This document shows positions 31,800 through 41,229 of a stretch of DNA of 64,000 nucleotides, in pieces. The notes beneath the pieces are model-generated. The model ran no database searches and was not told where the DNA came from. It saw only the letters and a program-made list of their open reading frames with translations. The stretch comes from Eublepharis macularius (Eukaryota > Chordata > Lepidosauria > Squamata > Eublepharidae), in assembly GCF_028583425.1 (NCBI RefSeq), contig NC_072790.1, positions 13,126,552-13,190,551 of the forward strand, given 5' to 3'. Within the stretch, counting starts at the first letter, position 1. Each line of letters begins with the position of its first letter. Position numbers and translations under genes: made by a program.

Positions 31800-32393
31800 T
31801 AATTTTGGGATCATAAAATTCACAGTGGAATCTGATTATCTCAGCATCTGTCTCCCTCTCCCTCTTATTGTTTTCAAAAGATCTGAGAACTGTGAATACA
31901 GAACCTTGGATAAAGGACGCTGCTTGGATCCTCTGCATTGCTTCGGCTCATGCAGTGAAATCTTGCATTACAGAACTCAGTCCTAAGGTTCACAACCCCC
32001 ACCCCACCTCAAAACCAGGGGACGGGGGGCAGGCGGTAGCCCCTATAATCCAATATCTTGTGCTCACAATTTGTGCACGCTGCTCCAGAAGCCCTCCACT
32101 GATGTCACTTCCAGTGTTTGGGGTCAGATTGACCCCAAACATAGTGTTTTTCCTATGTTTGGAGCCATTTTGGCCCCACTGAGACTTCTGTTTTTCAATG
32201 GGAAGTGACATAATTGGGGCCTCTGGAATGCACATTTAGTTGTATACTCTGGAGCTTCCAGCCTGCCTCCCCTCCCCTCTTCTCCCTCCGTCCCACCCCA
32301 CCAGCCGGATGAGTGGGATTGGGGGCCAAAGATGAGGACGGGGGGCAGTACTCTAATAGCTAGTGGTGGAGGGCTGCATTGCAAAAGCCACAG
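31800..32393. other. Mostly unassigned; small hairpin at 32,117-32,139
   Basis: TTTGGGGTCA and TGACCCCAAA surround a 3-bp loop, and outer CACTTCC/GGAAGTG motifs are also inverted. This suggests a degraded palindromic MITE at about 32,085-32,235. The rest is unassigned. Confidence 0.4.
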
Positions 32394-32717
32394 GAGAGCC
32401 AGTTTGGTGTAGTGGTTAAGAGCGGCAGGACTCTAATCTGGAGAGCCAGGTTTGATTCCCCACTCCTCTGCATTTAATTTAATTTAATTTAATTTATTAT
32501 ATTTATATTCCGCCCTCCCCGCTTTTGCAGGCTCAGGGCGGATGAAGCCAGCTGGGTGACTTTGGGTCAGTCACAGCTCTCTCAGAGCTCTCTCAGCCCC
32601 ACCCACCTCACAGGGTGTTTTGTTGTGGGGATAATAATAACATACTTTGTAAACTGCTCTGAGCGGGCATTAAGATGTCCTGAAGGGCGGTATATAAATC
32701 GAATGTTATTATTATTA
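32394..32717 (+). mobile_element. tRNA-headed SINE (family A) interrupted by a LINE tail
   Basis: GAGAGCCAGTTTGGTGTAGT head, B-box-like GGTTTGATTCC, TATAAATCGAATG tail with ATT repeats. Between CACTCCTCTGC and GAAGCCAGCTGGGTG, which are contiguous in the other copies, lies a 70-bp foreign segment (32,472-32,543). Confidence 0.85.
32472..32543 (-). mobile_element. LINE 3'-end micro-insertion inside a SINE
   Basis: (TTTAA)n followed by TATATTCCGCCCTCCCCGC and GGCTCAGGGCGG. This is the extreme 3' end of an L2/CR1-type element on the minus strand, comparable with 46.50-46.54 kb. About 72 bp, so an extremely 5'-truncated integration or a remnant of one. Confidence 0.6.
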
Positions 32718-33185
32718 TGTTGTTATAAAATGTAAGAGCCAGGCTTACAATGAAATCCTTGGTAGAGTTCCATCCTTTTAAGTCCATTGACTGCAGTGGT
32801 CGTAGAAGAGTGTGTCTTTTAATTCTCATAAGCTTTCTGAAATATTTGGCATATTTTCAACCTCCATCATAATTATAATAAAATCAAGTGACATTTCAAA
32901 TAAAACCAGGACACCCTTAGTAACTGGTAAGCCAGCTGAAATGTTGGATGTGTCACCACTGAAAAGTGTGTTGATTTGAGTCCAATTGTGTGTGTTTTTT
33001 TTAAATGTTACCATTTCTAGAAGGCAAACAGAAGGACCTGCTCACAGGCCCCTTCTTTACCGCCCAAGAGCCGTCTGCCTTGGAATGATGTGGCGTCTGT
33101 CTTTTGCAAATCAATATCAGGATGCATTTCTGCTCTTTTGAAAACATGCCTGTCCGTCAGCACTGATGAAAAGGGTTTTAGGGTT
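32718..33185. other. Unassigned sequence
   Basis: No gene or recognised repeat. Confidence 0.4.
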
Positions 33186-33366
33186 GGAACTGTGGCTCAG
33201 TGAAAGAGCGTCTGCTGAGTATGCAGAGGATCTATGTAGAGTCTCTGGTGGCATCTCCTGATAAGGATGTGGGATACTTCTGCCTGGGGAGCCCCAGCGA
33301 GTCACTGCCCGTCAGGGTAGAGAGTAATGACCTTGATAGACCAATAGAAGGCAATACCATGGGTTT
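33186..33366 (+). mobile_element. tRNA-headed SINE (family B)
   Basis: CTGTGGCTCAGTGAAAGAGC (A-box-like), GAGTATGCAGAGGATC, then GACCTTGATAGACCAATAG near the end. The B-box region is degraded. Related to 20,141-20,330. Confidence 0.65.
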
Positions 33367-33619
33367 AATGTTAATTTTTCAGTGAACCCATCTCATGATC
33401 TGGTTAATTCTGCTTCAAATCTTTTTAGAGAGGAGTCTTTCTAACTCGATTTGTTTTTGTTTTGTTTTTTTGTTTAGCCTTTTTTAAGTCCCAAAAGTTC
33501 AGCATATTTTGCAATCATAAATTGTAGGATTCTGAAATTATGTCTTGCCTGGTCTACACATTCCACAAAATGGTGCTGGAACCCGGAGGTTGTAAGAAAT
33601 GGCCCATCCACTTCCACTG

Positions 33620-33905
33620 TAGGTGAGAGGTGCCATTTTTGAACACCCCCTCCCTTCGCAACCTGAGTTTGATCCCGGTGGAAGTCAGGTTCAGGTATCC
33701 GGCTCAAGTTTCACTCAGCCTTCCATCCTTCCGAGGTCGGTAAAATGAGTACCCAGTTTCCTGGGGGTAAAGTGTAGATGACTGGGGAAGGCAATGGCAA
33801 ACCACCCCGTAAAAAGTCTGCCAAGAAAACGTCGTGATATGACGTCCCCCCATGGGTCAGTAATGACTCGGTGCTTGCACAGGGGACTACCTTTTCCTTT
33901 ACCTT
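33620..33905 (+). mobile_element. Sauria-type SINE
   Basis: Carries TCAGCCTTCCATCCTTCCGA, GGTAAAATGAGTACCCAG, CTGGGGAAGGCAATGGCAAA, AAGTCTGCCAAGAAAACGTC and GTAATGACTCGGTGCTTGCA, ending GGGGACTACCTTTTCC. I recognise this body as the squamate Sauria SINE, a tRNA-derived SINE thought to be mobilised by BovB/RTE LINEs. The name is from memory; the reading of it as a SINE is secure. Confidence 0.75.
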
Positions 33906-33940
33906 ACCTCCCCTGGTACAAATTGCCTTGCAAGAGGGCA

Positions 33941-34770
33941 TGTAAAAAGTGAAGGGCTGTTACGTTGTCCCTCACCTCAGGATTCAGAGGGGTACTATGA
34001 AAGAGACAGAGAGGTCAAGGGTCTGTCCATCCTTCCTTTCTACTCTCCGGGAGCTATCAGTTTGAAGTATATACTGTGTTTTCAGGGATTCCTTCCCTCC
34101 CTCCCTTCTTCTCTTTGTCCTCCTTCTCCCTCTTGCCACCATGAGTGCAAGACATGCTATTCTGCAATCCATTGGCATACGAGCTAGAAAGAATCCTCTC
34201 TCTCTCCTTTCCTATCCACAATGTTCCAGCAATAAAAGCACTTGTTTCTTTTCTAAAGCATAAACCATGCTCCGTGTGTGTTTGTTCCCCTCCACGCATG
34301 CACTCAGGGCCGGTGCTACCATTGAGGCGGTGAGGCGACTGCTGTGGGCGCCGGAGGGTGCGCATGAGGGGCTGCTGGGGGCGGAGGTTCGCGCCACGGA
34401 GCTGGTGTGCCTGTCCCGCAGCTGCTTCAAGCTGGCCAGCCCTGCGCCGCTGCCACCGCCACATGCCCCAGCCAGGCGCAGCAGCCACAGGGCAAGCACG
34501 GCAGGTGGCCAGGGCGGCGTGCAGAGCACGGGCAGCCTTTGCGCGCCACCCCAACCACCCGCCGGCCAATCGGCCCAGCTGTGCCACGTGATGACATCAT
34601 AACGTGATGACATCATCATGCAGTACAGGGGGTGTGCGTGCACTGCATGCGCGTGCATGTGGGGCTGGCCACGGGCAACAGAAACCCTGGCACCAGTGGT
34701 GCATGCACTCTGCCATGCAGGCACACACCCCCACACTTCGCTGCAACTTCTATACTATTCTGCTTATGGG
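33941..34770 (+). mobile_element. LTR (family 2), left copy, split by a GC-rich hAT-like element
   Basis: Begins TGTAAAAAGTGAAGGGCTGT, runs through GAGAGACAGAGAGGTCAAGG, GAGCTAGAAAGAATCC and CAGCAATAAAAGCAC, and resumes after the insert with CTCTGCCATGCAGGCACACA. It aligns along its length with the LTR at 36,550-36,988. With the 397-bp insert and its extra 8-bp duplication removed it is about 425 bp. Confidence 0.65.
34305..34701. mobile_element. GC-rich hAT-like non-autonomous element
   Basis: A 397-bp block of very high GC content bounded by CATGCACT at 34,297-34,304 and 34,702-34,709 (perfect 8-bp duplication). Left end CAGGGCCGGTGC; the right end inverted reads CACCACTGGTGC, sharing the GGTGC core. 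The LTR sequence is continuous when the block is removed, as comparison with the copy at 36.55 kb shows. Frames stay open on both strands because of composition only. Confidence 0.75.
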
Positions 34771-35793
34771 CTCCAGAGATGAACAAGTTGTTGGGTGCCA
34801 GGCTGTAGAAGCATGCAGAGTGATTACTAAACAGCTCCAATAACTTCAAAGTTAAATCTAGCTTCAGCAGGCTTACTAGAGAAACAAGCTTTGACTGAGG
34901 CAGTTTAACTCACAGCGAGTGGAGTAAGTGGAGAAAGAGAGCAAACAGTAGGAAGCTTGGCAGAGCAGCTGAGGAAAGAGGAAGGGACGAGCTCACAAAA
35001 TACTGCCACTGCAAGTGGCGCTGCTCCTACCGCTCCCTCCCTGGCTGGGGACAGGCAAGAGCAGGGAATCCACCCCCCAAAGGAGGCTGACATTGACCGA
35101 CCACACTAAAGCCAGGGAAGTGGTGCCTGGAAGGCACGGCTGGTTATGGTTCTCAAAGTCGAAGGGCTGTACGAGAGTCAATTGCGGAGGCACCCCCAGC
35201 GGACCCCAGTCAGAAGTTGGGATTTAATGGACACAAAAACAATTTATTATATAATGTCTCCTGCGTCGGAGGGTTGTTTATCATCTGACACAGATGGCCA
35301 AAGAAAAATACCAACTTGTGGAAGCATCCCACAGATGAGGTGGGTGAGCTGTAGCAAGGCAGCTGCAGAGAGAGCTGGCCGTGGACTCTGTATGCAGGTG
35401 GAACCAACTTCGAAGTGCGTGCTGCAAAGCTTGCTTGCTCACTTGAGAGACTGTGAGGTTGCTTTTTTTTCTCAGCCTACCCCCTTCATTCACGCACACC
35501 ATTCGCTACCTGGAGACCAGGGCAACCGTGTCTTTTCAAGATGCTGTGGTAGAATTGCATCAAGCCTACAGCCAGAAATGAGAAAGATTTTGTGCATGGA
35601 ATTTGCACACAGGGCTGTTGCGAGAGGCAAGTGTTCAAGCCAAGCTGCGCACAGACAAAACAAAAGTGGAAATCAAGTTACTTTGCGACTCCTCAGAGGG
35701 ACTTTTCCTGCCAGAGCTTGAAATGTTTTCTCGTGATAATTTTGGCCACAAGATGGAGCAGTGAAACCAGAAACCTGCTAGGAACTGGATTCA

Positions 35794-36027
35794 GAGCGGG
35801 ACCACAAGTGTCGCCTGACACAGATTGGACACTTGTCAGCTTCCCTCAAGTTTTGATGGGAAATGTAGGCATCCTGGTCTTGCAGCTTGGCTCTCTGATT
35901 GCTGTCCAATGGACTTTTCAACTGTCACTTGTCCAACATTCCGCCAAGCTGCCTACGTTTCCCGCCAAAACCTGAGGGAAGCTGACAAGTGTCCAACCTG
36001 TGTCAGGTGTCACTTGTGGTCCCGCTC
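35794..36027. mobile_element. Harbinger-like palindromic MITE, family D copy 2
   Basis: GAGCGGGACCACAAGTG at the left and CACTTGTGGTCCCGCTC at the right, with the same inner CTTCCCTCAAGTTTTGATGG and complement as at 31,248. 234 bp. Flanks TCA and TAA are compatible with a mutated 3-bp duplication. Confidence 0.7.
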
Positions 36028-36054
36028 TAAGAAGAAATCTTCCTTTGAGCATAG

Positions 36055-36298
36055 ATCCAGAGGAGTGAGCCGTGTTAGTCTGTAGTAGCAAAATCAAAAA
36101 GAGTCCAGTAGCACCTTTAAGACTAACCAATTTTATTGTAGCATAAGCTTTCGAGAATCAAGTTCTCTTCGTCAGATGCATGGTACAGAAACTGGTCATA
36201 TTTGACCAGTTTCTGTACCGTGCATCTGACGAAGAGAACTTGATTCTCGAAAGCTTATGCTACAATAAAATTGGTTAGTCTTAAAGGTGCTACTGGAC
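36055..36298. mobile_element. Near-perfect 98-bp hairpin element with 14-bp target duplication
   Basis: Arms at about 36,103-36,200 and 36,201-36,298 are inverted copies with one obvious mismatch. Each arm reads outward-in through AGTCCAGTAGCACCTTTAAG, TAGCATAAGCTTTCGAGAAT and TCTCTTCGTCAGATGCA. A short leader GAGTGAGCCGTGTTAGTCTG precedes the left arm. The element is flanked by TCCTTTGAGCATAG at 36,041-36,054 and 36,299-36,312. The tail resembles the 3' ends of Penelope-like elements, which are often found as inverted pairs. That family call is an inference. Confidence 0.7.
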
Positions 36299-36549
36299 TC
36301 CTTTGAGCATAGGAGCTATTGAATGATTCATGAGAATAAAAAACACAATTTCATTTTAGACTCACGACCTCTTATGTCATTAATTATAAAGCTTTCTTTA
36401 CTGAACTGCAAAATAAACCAAAAGAGACTATATTCAACACAGAAGGAAAAGCGCGTGACGTGTTTAATAGAGGAACTGGGATATTATATTGCAAGCTTTA
36501 CAAAAAAAGATGGCTCTTGTGGGCTGATCCAAGGGACAGCAAGAGGGGA

Positions 36550-36988
36550 CGTAACAAGTGAAGAACTGTTATATTGTCCTACACCTCAGATTACAGAGGG
36601 GTCCAGTGAGAGAGACAGAGAGGTCAAGGGTCTGTCAGTCTTTCCTTTCTACTATCCTAGAGCTATCCCTTTGACTGCACTCTCAAGGCCTTGCTTCCTT
36701 CCCTCCTTCCTTCCTTCTTGCACCACACCTCCCTCTCTTTGTCTTCCTCCATTTTGCCATCATGGGTGCAGGGCGTGCTGCAGTCCATCAGCGTCCGAGC
36801 TAGAAAGAATCCTGTCTCTCTCCTTTCCTATCCACAGTGGAGTTCCAGTAATAAAAGGACTCTCATGTTTCTTTTCTAAAGCTTAAACTAGGCTCTGTGT
36901 GCAAGGTTATTCTTCCCTAAGCATGCCCTCTGCCATGCAGACACACATACCCAAACTTAGATGCACTTACTATGCCACTCTGCTAACA
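36550..36988 (+). mobile_element. LTR (family 2), right copy
   Basis: About 439 bp, CGTAACAAGTGAAGAACTG to CACTCTGCTAACA, with GAGCTAGAAAGAATCC and CAGTAATAAAAGGAC (polyadenylation signal). The ends would be TGTAACA...TGCTAACA if the first base has mutated from T. Confidence 0.65.
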
Positions 36989-37227
36989 ATACATAAGCCA
37001 CATCCATCCGTAGTCTGCAGTGGTACGATCTTTTCACGTTACCACCTTAGACTGCTGCATGCATAGACCTAGGTCTGTGTCTTTGGAGAACTGATATCTG
37101 AACTTCTAGCTCCCAGACAGCACAATTCAAGATGCTCAAGGTCTTAAATGAATGCAAAGAAATGAGGAATAACTAAGTTACTGAGGTTTAATAAAATGAG
37201 CTTATAATACTATATACATCAGAAACC

Positions 37228-38298
37228 CATATAGAGAGAATGCTTATTGAATTTGCAGATGATGCTAAATTGGGAGGGGTAGCAAGTACAATAGAAGACA
37301 GAGTCAGAACAATCTTGTCAGGCTGGAAAACTGGGCTAAAACAAATAAAATGAATTCCTATAGAGAGAAATACAAAGTTCTGCATTTAGGTAGGAAAAAT
37401 CAAAGGATGAGAGAGACTTGCCTTGGCAGTAGTACATTTGACAAGGATCTAGAGGTCTTAGTAGACCCTACGCTGAACATGAATCCGCAGTGTGATGTGG
37501 TAGCTAAAAAGGCAAATGTGGTTTTGAGCTGTATCTACAGAATAATGTCCAGATCATGCAAAGTGATGGTATCGCTCTACTCTGCTCTGGTTAGACCTCA
37601 CCTAGAGTATTGTTTTCAGTTTGGGGTGCCACAATTTAAGAAGGATATAGACAAGCTGGAACGTGTCCAGAGGAGGCCAATGAAGATGGTGAGGGGTCTG
37701 GAGACCAAGTCCTATGAGGAAAGGAGCTCGGAATGTTTATCCTGGAGAGGAGAAGACTGAGACGTGATATGATAACCATCTTCAAGTACTTGAAAGGCTG
37801 CAATATAGAGGACAGCGTGGAGATGTTTACCACTGCCCCAGAAGCTCGGATGAGAACCAATGGCTTGAAATTAAATCAAAAGAGCTTTTGGCTAAACATT
37901 AGGAAGAACTTCCTGACAGTTAGAGCGGTCCCTCAGTGGAACAGGCTTCCTCGGGAGTTGGTGGGCTCTCCTTCTTTGGAGGTTTTTAAGCATAGGCTAG
38001 ATGGCCATTTGACAGCAATGCTGATTCTGTGAACCTGGGCAGATCGTGAGAGGAAGGACAGAAGAGATTGCATCAGTGCTTGGTTTTTGTGGCCCAGGGT
38101 AATGCCGATCGCCACCTTGGGGTCGGGTCACAATTTTCCACAGGCCAGTTTGGGTAGGAATTCTGGAGGTGTTTTGCCATCTTCTGGGCATAGAGCAGGG
38201 GTCACTGGAGCATTTGGGGGTGTAGTTGTGAAGTTCCTGCATTGTGCAGGGGGCTGGACTAGATGATCCTAGAGGTCCCTTCCAACCCTATGATTCTA
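37228..38298 (+). mobile_element. CR1 LINE 3' portion (plus strand)
   Basis: From the catalytic FADDAKLGG segment of RT (about 37,250-37,275) to the CR1 3' UTR ending CCAACCCTATGATTCTA. CR1 lacks a poly-A tail and ends in short ATTCTATG-type repeats, as here. 5'-truncated inside RT, as is usual for CR1. Confidence 0.93.
37237..38032 (+). pseudogene. CR1 reverse transcriptase C-terminal remnant
   Basis: FADD catalytic motif, then a stop and a shift; KYKVLHLGRKN, DKDLEVLVDPTLNM, AKKANVVLSCIYRIM, SLYSALVRPHLEYCFQFGVP, KDIDKLERVQRRPMKMVRGL. After a frameshift near 37,735 come LERRRLRRDMITIFKYLKG, NGLKLNQKSFWLNIRKNF and WNRLPRELVGSPSLEVFKHR. These are the ordered landmarks of the CR1 RT thumb and C-terminal region. 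At least one stop and one frameshift make it non-functional. Confidence 0.93.
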
Positions 38299-38606
38299 GC
38301 AGTAACTACAGAAGGAATAAGGGAGAGCTTGAGAGGGAGGGCAGGAAGGGTTACATCTGTATTTAGTTCTTGTGGCCGCTTCTTACATGCCCAGGGTAAG
38401 ACCAATTGCAGTGTTGGGGTCAGGTAGCCATTTTTCCAGGCACGGTTGGCTAGGGATCCTAACAGTGTTTTGCCATCTTTTGGGCATGGAGTAAGGGTCA
38501 CTGGGTGTATGTGGGAGGGGGGAGGTAACTAAATTTTCTGCATTGTGCGTGTGGTTGGACTAGACCCTAGAGATCCCTTCCAACACTGTGACTCTATGAT
38601 TCTATA
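38299..38606 (+). mobile_element. Second CR1 3' UTR in tandem
   Basis: Repeats the order of the preceding CR1 3' UTR: GGGAGAGCTTGAGAGGGAGG, GTTTTGCCATCTTTTGGGCA, TCTGCATTGTGCGTGTGGTT, then CTCTATGATTCTATAAA. Diverged from the first copy, so it is a separate older or younger insertion or a duplication, not a recent tandem copy. Confidence 0.8.
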
Positions 38607-39776
38607 AAGTTTGCAAAGATATAAAGGGAAAGGCACATCTCTTCAACAAAAGAGGCTACAGATTTGATTTTTAAAAAAATTAAAGCTAGGAATTTGGAGA
38701 AACGAACCTGGTGCACAGACTCTTATAACATTATAGCGACATAAGAATGTTCAGTTGCTGATTTTAAAACAATAAAAGCCTCCCTGTGGTAGGAGGAGAA
38801 CACAGACACCGAGGATCAGGGAAAATAGCTGCCACAGGAGCAGCAAAATCTAAACATTCCCACCCCCAGAGAGCAGTCATCCAGACTTCACTGTGATCTT
38901 TTTCCAAATTTTACAGCATAGCCGGTTTGAGAAACATTGGAGAAAAACTGGGAAAGCCCTGGGAGGTACACAAGGTGTCACAACACTGTGGGCAAGCAGT
39001 AAAAATGCCCCCCCCTTCCCAGTGGCATTAAAGGCAGGGCAAACAACCCACGTTGAAATAGCCTGTGACAGATGACAGAAGGAATTGTTTGCAAGAGAGG
39101 GGGGGTCCTGTCGCTGCTCCAATGCGGATGACTTTTAAGTTATATCCAGTGCTTTTTTTGTCGAAGAAAAAGGAAGAAAAAGAACAGAAATTGCCCTGTA
39201 GAAAGTGGTACTGGTTCCTACCAATTCCTCCTCCCTCCGCAGCTCCCCGTGAGCCTGTTTCTGAGAGCCCCCCCCTTTCTCTGCGGAGTGGGGCAGGCTG
39301 GCACATGAGGGCTCTTAAAAAGAGGGGGCCGGTACTCAGAACCATCACCCCAAAGGCCTGATGATATCAATTTCTTTAATCCAAATCAGAATTCTAATTT
39401 TCATGAGACTATCAGAACACATGCAAATAGAGAACAAAGACTTGCAAGGGAATTGGGGGTGAGGGGAACAGACAGATCCTGGACCACTCTGTGTTAAGGT
39501 TTCCAATACTATAGTTTTCTGAAGATGGACTGAAAAATGAGTTATCTGTGGCTATCCTGTAGCAGCTTTGTAGAACACTCAGACTCTCTCGGATTTATAA
39601 AGCTCCTTCCCATTTCTCTCCATCTTCCTGTAACTACCACACAACCATAATCAGTTTTTCTCTGAGAGAAGAGATGAAGGGAGGAGGGGAGATAGTCCGG
39701 CCTCCAGGCTTCCTGGCGTTGATCTGTCAATCAGTGTCAAAATGCAGCAAACAGAGAAAGGACTCTGGGCTGTGCC
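38607..39776. other. Mostly unassigned; possible hAT-like scrap at 39,150-39,340
   Basis: CCAGTGCTTTTTTTGTCGAA near 39,150 and GGGCCGGTACTCAGAACC near 39,330 resemble parts of one squamate hAT-like MITE. No target duplication was read. The remainder is unassigned. Confidence 0.35.
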
Positions 39777-39779
39777 TTA

Positions 39780-39897
39780 GGGCCAAGCTACACATGACGA
39801 ATGACACTTGAACGGCAAGTGGATTGAGTGAAGGGCAAGTGAACAGGGAGAAATACACTTGCCGTTCAAGTGTCATTCGTCATGTGTAGCTTGGCCC
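39780..39897. mobile_element. Palindromic MITE with perfect 42-bp arms, family E copy 2
   Basis: 118 bp. The first 42 bases (GGGCCAAGCTACACATGA...) and the last 42 (...CATGTGTAGCTTGGCCC) are exact reverse complements. Flanked by TTA at 39,777-39,779 and 39,898-39,900. The TTA duplication fits PIF/Harbinger. The perfect arms suggest recent insertion or arm homogenisation. Confidence 0.85.
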
Positions 39898-40224
39898 TTA
39901 ATCATCCTGGTCAGAGGGAGTGAATTCAATTTGCCAAGACCTGCTCTGCCTGTAGGCCTTTTATTGGTGGCAGGTACACTGAGATTAGTCAAAGAGCACC
40001 GAGTCTTGTGTTTGTTTATTTTATATAGGTTGCGGAATGATTTACAGCGGAGTCCTAGGCAGAGTTACTTTGGCCTAAGCCCATGGAAACAAATAGACGT
40101 AAACTGGTGTAACTCTGTGTAGGATTACACTGTTGTTCTGCCAAACTATGAAGCCTTGTTGGGGAAAGTGAGAAGAAATTGAGTGGGGAAGGTCAGTTTC
40201 AGAATAAATCAACCAACAGAAGGA

Positions 40225-40541
40225 GGGCTGCCAAGTTTACCGCTATAGCAGGAGACCCCCGACTACCTGGTGCTTTGCCCTCCAGCACCTGAAGCACAGC
40301 AGGAACAAATAGAGAGGGGACTGGGATGCTTGCCAGCTTTGTTCCACCATGCTGATGTCACTTCCAGTTAAAACTGGAAGTGACATCACAGTCGCTTTAG
40401 AATTTGCAACCTTTGGTGTTTCCATAGAGTTTTTGTAAATCCTAGAGCATCCCATGGTGTAATTTCCAGTTTTTATCTGTTTTACTAGTGATCATGACAT
40501 CATTTGCAGTTTTTTATCACATTGGCATGGCTGGCAACCCT
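40225..40541. mobile_element. Family G non-autonomous DNA transposon
   Basis: Ends GGGCTGCCAAGTTT and ATGGCTGGCAACCC. Centre contains GTCACTTCCAGTTAAAACTGGAAGTGAC, an inverted repeat around AAAA split at 40,354-40,385. CCATAGAGTTTTTGTAAATC matches the copy at 4.36 kb. Confidence 0.5.
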
Positions 40542-41194
40542 AAATAGAAGCTAAAGAGAGTTCCCTCTTTCAACTTGTTGATTCGCACAGTGATCCCTGA
40601 TAGGCTATGATTGATCAGCACAGGAAGTTCTTACCCTAATGGGCTTCATTTGCCTTTGGTGCTCTCCATACCCAGTTAATCTGATAGGCTATGTAGCATC
40701 TTGTACATAGTGCCTGACTGGCAGGGAACACTTCAGGAGGAATCCAGAAAAGGTCGAAAAGGGCCAGTGAAGCCGTAGCTGTGGCTTTGAATGTGTATTC
40801 TTAGGATTGTAGTGTTACCGGCTTAGAAAAATATATTACATTCTGGGGGATGGGCCAGTACCAGGAGCTACCAGGTTCCCGGTGCCAAATTCCCCCACAA
40901 GCCCCACAAGTGGGCTCAGGACAGGTTACAACAGAAGATAAAATATACAAAGATAAAATCACAATCAATTAACACAGCTTTCTAATAAAACACCTGCTCA
41001 CCGTATAAAAACCATATAGCATCTGACGGAGGTGAAGGTGCAGCTTAACCATCTTAACTTATCTTCCATCACCAGATTGCTTGGGCTGAAGCATGTTTTG
41101 TAATTGTTCCTTCAAATGTCCTATCTATTGGAAGAAGCAAGCTTTGACTCAATCGGAATGCTGCTGCACGGTTTCTGTGATTGGAGATTGTCAA

Positions 41195-41196
<2 letters not shown>
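40542..41196. other. Unassigned sequence
   Basis: No gene or recognised repeat. Confidence 0.4.

Positions 41197-41226
<30 letters not shown>
41197..41226. repeat. (GT)n microsatellite at a BovB 3' end
   Basis: About 14 uninterrupted GT units directly before the BovB 3' terminus (TTATGTGCCGTCAAG). Confidence 0.95.

Positions 41227-41229
<3 letters not shown>

Larger units (their letters stand above)
34771..36549 (+). mobile_element. Possible interior of a non-autonomous LTR element
   Basis: This 1.8-kb segment lies between two LTRs of the same family in the same orientation. A purine-rich ACAGCAAGAGGGGA directly before the right LTR could be a polypurine tract. A frame at 35,146-35,721 and one at 36,323-36,540 stay open, but neither resembles gag, protease, RT or envelope that I can recognise. 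Two palindromic insertions lie inside (35,794-36,027 and 36,055-36,298). The LTRs differ a good deal, so if it is one element it is old. Confidence 0.35.

Noticed and set aside
34057..34740. Two overlapping minus-strand frames of about 175 codons
   Set aside because: They fall in a GC-rich hAT-like insertion and its LTR flanks. Openness is due to composition, and the insertion's 8-bp duplication shows that it is a mobile element.
35146..35721. 191-codon plus-strand frame considered as an LTR-element gag or a host gene
   Set aside because: No motif of gag, protease or any familiar host protein, and no codon bias. Kept only as part of the unassigned interior.
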